From: Cycas panzhihuaensis | Taxonomy: Eukaryota > Cycadophyta | Reading direction: 5' to 3' | Length of the DNA: 64,000 nt | Assembly: GCA_023213395.1 (NCBI GenBank) | Contig: CM041465.1 | Span: 140,189,741-140,253,740, forward strand | Part shown: positions 59,503-64,000 of the stretch, in pieces | Position numbering within the stretch: position 1 is the first letter of the stretch | Layout of the letters: each line of letters begins with the position of its first letter | Program-made: the position numbers and the translations under genes | The notes under the pieces: generated by a model | What the model was told of the DNA's origin: nothing | Databases searched by the model: none | The model's input: only the letters and a program-made list of their open reading frames with translations

Positions 59503-62081
59503 TGGACGCGCTGCTACGGGATAACCACCTGACTGATAGGCACGGAGGAGAGAAAATGATGAAATGATAGGAAGTGGAACCTACAAGGCAAGCAACTACC
59601 ACGCAGAGCGCCCCGTGCGCCGGAGCGCGAGTTCGGGATCTGCAATGGAGTGTGGCTACTATTGGGTGACCCTTCACCACCTTGAGTAAGGAGCGAAGGT
59701 ACGTAGGACGGACCTGGGTTGGCCTGAGAAGAGGACCCTCCCACCCTTGGATGGCCGGAAGGGGGAGAGAAAGGACTTAGTAGAGGTAGGCCGAGGGCAA
59801 ACCTGTACAACCTAATCCTGCATGACGAGCGGGAAGCAAGGCACTGCATTTGCTAAGGAGGAGGAAGGAAAGGTAAAGGGAAAAAGAAACTCCTACAACC
59901 TTTCTTATGAATAGCAAAAGGTGCATGCAATAAGGCAAACAAATCGCAAACAAATACAAAAGCAATTTTCCCTTTTAATCTTTCAATGTCTTAATTACTA
60001 GGAAAGGAATAAAAGGAAAAAAATCAAGGGTAGCGAAGAGGAATGAAGTGTGCACCTGGGCCGAAGGCGTGCGAGATGACGTAGCCTTCACGAGGAGCAC
60101 CCAACCACTTCGCGTGACGTACCGGATGCGAGATGTAGCGGCGGGCGAAAAAGGGGCTTCCTTACCTTCCCCGGAAAAGTAAATGCGATACCAAAGGAAG
60201 GAAAGAAACGCTAACTAGTAAATGAGATAGCATAAAACACGACACATGCAAGGAGCACTTACCGGTAGAGAGGCCAATGGGCAACGTTCTCCACGCGTCT
60301 CAAATACCTGCAAGCCATAAAGGGTCTCCCTCTTCCCGAAGGAAGAAGGCTAACATGCAACACAAAGGTCTAATAATATAGGTCTAGCAACATAAATAAG
60401 AGCTTAAATATACATGCGTTAGTGTTAGTCCAATAAGGAAAATACCAAAAGAAAAGGACCCAAGTAAAAGGAAACAACAAGGCAAGCCTCGGAGTGGCCT
60501 ACCTCCCGCAAACGGTGCCCAAACCTCCCCCAAAAGCCACGAGGGAGCGAGGAGAAAGTCAAGAACCAAGGCTGGAAAAGGGCTGCAACAAGGGCAAGAG
60601 AGACCCAAGGATACTCACGGGGTACCGGGATGCTATGGGGAGCAAACCGGGTGACCGGGAAGCAAAGGCAATGCAAGGACCCGCGGTTGGGACCTATGGA
60701 TGGCACCCAAACCTGAACAAAGGGTCCCAAATTGGCACTGCAACTTGTGACAGCGCTGGTTTGGGCAACCCAAGGGAGCCTTCAAACCCTTGTTTGGGAG
60801 CCAAGGGCAGCACGGGGCGGGAGGGAAGCTTTGGAGGGCTTAGAGCCACTTCAGGAGCGTGGAAGGTGGTACGGAATCCACCCAGCTCCTCTTCCAAAGC
60901 CTATGCAACCCCTCACGCCACTGCCTTAGATAGCAAACGTAGGCAAGAAGCACGGAAGAGCGGTACAGCAATCCTCAAAGGGGAGGAAAACCAACTCTCA
61001 AGCAACAAATAGGAACAAATAAGCTGAAGCATAAATATCATGAAAAATAAATACAAAGTGAAGAGTACCTGGGAAGGGGAGGCAAGGGATTTGCCTCAGC
61101 CAGAAGACAGCGAAGAAGGGCTGGAAAAACAGCCCAGATCTGGAATAGAGCAGGCTAGGGACCCTGCTACGGAGACGGGACGGGAAACACCTGCAAACGG
61201 GGAACTCGTGGACTGCCTGGGTAGAAACCAGCTGGAAACCGCTTCAAAGGAGCCCTCTCCAAGGCGTTTGAGGGGCTGAGAGAATGTCTCAGCCAAGCCA
61301 AAGGAGAGTCAAGGTCAGATGAAGAGTGCAGGTCCAGTTGCAGCAGCAAACAGCAGAGAAGAGCAGAGCAGGAGAGTGTTTTTCTTGAGAGTAAATCCAA
61401 AAGTGAGCCAAAAGATCTTTGAAAATGAGCCAAAAAGTGTTTAAGTACTAAAGCAAAACCCTAAAGCGTGCGATTAGGGCACAGCTGGAAGAGAGAAAAG
61501 GCATGAACCACGTGGCAATTTCGCAATAAATGCGAAATTGCCACGGCGGATTTTTAAAAACAAGCAGAGACAGTAGTACCGCTAAAACTTTAGCTATCAT
61601 GGATATTCCGGCCAGATCAAAAATTCAGCAGACACACCGAGCGACAAATGGGGCCCACCAACCACCCAGTCAGGGGCAACATAAAAGGGCTAATGGATAA
61701 CCAGGACACCCACCCGGGAGCAAACAAGCCAACAAACGGGCCCATGGGAGCAGAAATAGGACTCAAATGAGGTGGCAAGCTAACCAAACGACGATGAGAC
61801 ATCACACGGGTGGGGGTGGCGCGAACCTAGTGGATCCAGGAGCGAGGAGGGCAGATGCGGGAAGTAATAGGGTCACCAGGGTGCCACACTCACTGGGAGT
61901 GTGCCCCTGCTATAGTCGTCATAGGCTAAAAATAAGTGTGGACGACTACCAGGCCGCCCACAAAGTCATACACATGTACGCAAGCAAACAATCAATAAAT
62001 GAAAGCGATGATAATGCTAGAGACATACCTGCACTTACCTGAGTCGGTGATTCCGTATCCATTCCCGGAAGCCGGGAAACA
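59503..62081 (-). repeat. T 5' LTR (2579 bp)
   Basis: This partner of 45543-48127 ends GCCGGGAAACA, followed by CTAAG. It would carry the sense promoter. A TATA-like TATATTTAA lies on the minus strand at 60412-60404, but its position is unproven. Confidence 0.93.
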
Positions 62082-62086
62082 CTAAG
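62082..62086. repeat. Target-site duplication of T, right copy (CTAAG)
   Basis: CTAAG matches 45538-45542 exactly and marks re-entry into element H. Confidence 0.92.
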
Positions 62087-63876
62087 TCTCCCAAAAACAT
62101 ATTGGTTTATCTATTTAGAGCATTTTAGCACTTGAGAATTGAAATAAATCCTATCAAAATGTAAGTGTTATGGTTATTCAAATCCCATGGTGATTTCCCG
62201 CTATTTTAATTATTTTTTTGATTATTTATATGCATGTTTATCCAATGTGTATGTAGATTTTCTTGAGTGTCTAAGAATAAGGCTTCTAAAGTAGGCTTGA
62301 TTACTATGTTGATGTCATTAAGATAGTGAGAATGACCACTTATGTTATGCCCTCTATTATGCAATGAGAATATCATACTAGTGAGGGTTTATGGCATATT
62401 TTTAGTAAAACAAATAAATTAGCTTAGTAAAGGAATACATTAGTTTTTTAGGGTTGTTTAATGGTGACAAAGCTTGTTAATTATTATATTAGCCTATATT
62501 AATTAACTCAACCATAATTTTGTGTGTAAAGGAAATCAAGTTTAAGAGGGATTAAACATTAGGCCATCCCTATCAACAAGTCACTAATTTAATAGTTTCT
62601 ATTCTTGTGATACTGCATAGGAAATCACTAATGATAAGTACTCCTATATTTCTAAACTAGAACAGGAGAGGAGAGGGATGCAATGGTAGTTATATGGTGT
62701 AGATTTATTGAAGAGACTATAGATCTACTGGTGATCTATATTTACATGTTGAATGGTTTGTAAAAGTGGTCAACACATTGAGTAAAATGATAATATTAAA
62801 GCATTGAAATGACTTTGTTTTATTCTTCTCTACTTATTAAATGATCACTATTATTTTTGTATGAGCATACTAATTTGTGACAATAATATAATCCTACATT
62901 AAGGTTATGTTTATACATCAATTTGGAAAGTTCAATGATTTATCTAATTGGTTGGAAATTATGTCATAGTGTTGGGTAGATTAAAGGCTATTAGGTGCCT
63001 CACAATGATTTATTTCTCAATGTTAAGCATCTTTGATACATCTTTAAAGCTAATTGTTGATTTTTAGAGGGAAAATCTACTTCACAAATCATTAGTAATT
63101 CTTAGATTTAATTATAAATAATCATAGCATAAAAAATGCCTTGCATGTGTTACATAGGCTATGACATTCAAATGGTAGTCAATGTAGTTCTAAAAAATAA
63201 TTTTTATAGTGTTATAATATTTATTAGATGTTTAATTATATTCTTATAATATGTTAAATCTACCATCCACTTAGCAAGTTCATGTGGGTAATTTAAAGTG
63301 ACCATGGGCCAATGCCAAAAGGGCTTTATTCTTATTATTCACCTTGTTTTCATTTTTAAGGTACGTATGCTTGCTTAAATGTTGATATCAGAATTCTATT
63401 TTGTTAGTTGCATTGGAGAGTTGACTTCCATGACTTTATAATGATTGCTTATACAATATGCTTTGAAAAAATTTCATGGTAGTTTTAAAGTATTAAATTT
63501 ATATTAATGATTTGACAAGGTACTTTTTTAGTTAAAGTTGGAACATGCACCTAAATGAAGAGATATTTTGTCACATGTTTTTGCTTAAATAACCATTTAT
63601 ATAGGTTCGTTCTATAGTTTAGTGAATAGGTTATGGTTTTATAGCTCACTTTTCTCCTTAGAGTCCAACTTCAAGTAGGAGAAGCTAGAAACAAATAGGA
63701 TAGCCATATGTGAAAGTTGTTTTGTAAGTAAATATTGGAGAACCATGTAGGTGAAGGTTATTCTAGAGTATTGGTGAATAAAATAATTGATTACACATAT
63801 GTACCAATAGATGTTTAGTTGTTTATAAAGATAAAATATATTTTCTTAAGTAACATATATGATAGGAATTAGATAT
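62087..63876 (+). other. H interior, right part
   Basis: This AT-rich, stop-rich DNA has no gag or pol motif. It continues 45331-45537 across insertion T. No RNA gene is seen. Confidence 0.6.
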
Positions 63877-63888
63877 TAAAGGGGGAAA
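63877..63888 (+). other. H polypurine tract
   Basis: TAAAGGGGGAAA lies directly before the 3' LTR start. Confidence 0.78.
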
Positions 63889-64000
63889 TGTTAAATATTT
63901 TTTAATATTAGACTAGTATATTAATGTGCATCCCTTTAATATGTATTGTGGAGTCATGGCATGCATACTTCATAATGTAATAGTCATAAGATGGTTAGGA
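63889..64000 (+). repeat. H 3' LTR, partial
   Basis: It begins TGTTAAATATTTTTT and aligns with 44985 onwards. It is cut by the window end after about 112 bp. Confidence 0.75.

Larger units (their letters stand above)
45543..62081 (-). mobile_element. Ty3/gypsy element T (Tat-like), 16.5 kb, with two accessory genes
   Basis: T has 2.58-kb LTRs that start TG and end CA, a perfect TSD, and a pol order of protease, RT, RNase H, integrase, which defines Ty3/gypsy. The long 3' region, extra RNase H, CX2HX4HX4C knuckle and SKKGMIVAEQLADAP-type pre-integrase text are features of the plant Tat lineage. T is much richer in GC and CpG than its surroundings and its two LTRs are close in sequence, so it is the latest insertion here. 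All genes carry lesions. The assignment to Tat is from motif memory, not a tree. Confidence 0.92.
44985..64000 (+). mobile_element. Non-coding LTR element H, split by gypsy T; truncated by window end
   Basis: H has a 5' LTR (44985-45318), a PBS at 45319, a PPT near 63877 and the start of a 3' LTR at 63889. The two LTR starts align base by base with small gaps for about 110 bp up to the window end. Removing T leaves an interior of only about 2.0 kb with no gag or pol motif. H is therefore a small non-autonomous LTR element. Its right end and TSD are outside the window. Confidence 0.72.

Noticed and set aside
1-64000. Search for endogenous pararetrovirus, CRISPR array, rRNA and intact tRNA genes
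   Set aside because: No movement-protein or coat-protein pattern, no regularly spaced repeat array and no intact tRNA cloverleaf or rRNA text was seen. The tRNA-like boxes near 33250 fit only a SINE.

Overview
This is plant nuclear DNA made almost entirely of LTR retrotransposons stacked inside one another. No host gene, rRNA, tRNA gene or CRISPR array could be supported. The plant origin rests on Ty1/copia elements with initiator-Met-type primer sites (TGGTATCAGAGC-like), a Tat-type Ty3/gypsy element, and many CAG-to-TAG stop codons that fit plant CHG methylation decay. The species cannot be named, but the depth of nesting suggests a large, repeat-rich genome.

Layout, with element letters that are mine. 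(1) 1-27805: a copia element F (+ strand) is split by copia element B (- strand, 996-24056, TSD ATTCT). B is itself split twice: by copia A (+, 3415-11629) and by gag-only element C (-, 13597-20780, TSD CTAGT). C is split by a small non-autonomous element E (-, 16717-19888). (2) 27806-36391: remnants, namely an LTR related to J (K), a 5'-truncated copia G with its 3' LTR, a possible tRNA-derived SINE, and AT-rich DNA in which I recognise nothing. (3) 36392-43365: copia J (-), structurally complete but inactivated, TSD AAATC. (4) 43366-64000: a lone LTR plus PBS (I), then element H (44985 to beyond the window end), whose small non-coding interior is split by a 16.5 kb gypsy element T (45543-62081, TSD CTAAG).

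Element T is the youngest and most GC-rich layer and the most interesting one. It lies on the minus strand and runs 5' LTR (59503-62081), gag, zinc knuckle/protease, reverse transcriptase, native RNase H, integrase (ending 52692), a long 3' region, and 3' LTR (45543-48127). The 3' region holds two further genes arranged head to head. One is an antisense (+ strand) gene with a plant-mobile-domain-like N-terminus, an acidic middle and a basic coiled-coil C-terminus; it has candidate TATA boxes, two plausible introns that keep the reading frame, and a U/G-rich 3' end. The other is a second, RnhA-like RNase H with the TDGG/NPGP/TNNEAEY/CDSQ motifs, on the sense strand between the antisense gene and the 3' LTR.

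All elements look dead. The copia coding regions are full of stops. T keeps gag through RT in a single frame broken by four stops (three TAG, one TGA), with frameshifts further on. Boundaries of A, B, C, E, J and T are supported by paired LTRs and target-site duplications, exact or near-exact. Boundaries of F, G, H, I and K are one-sided because partner LTRs are absent, unrecognised or outside the window.
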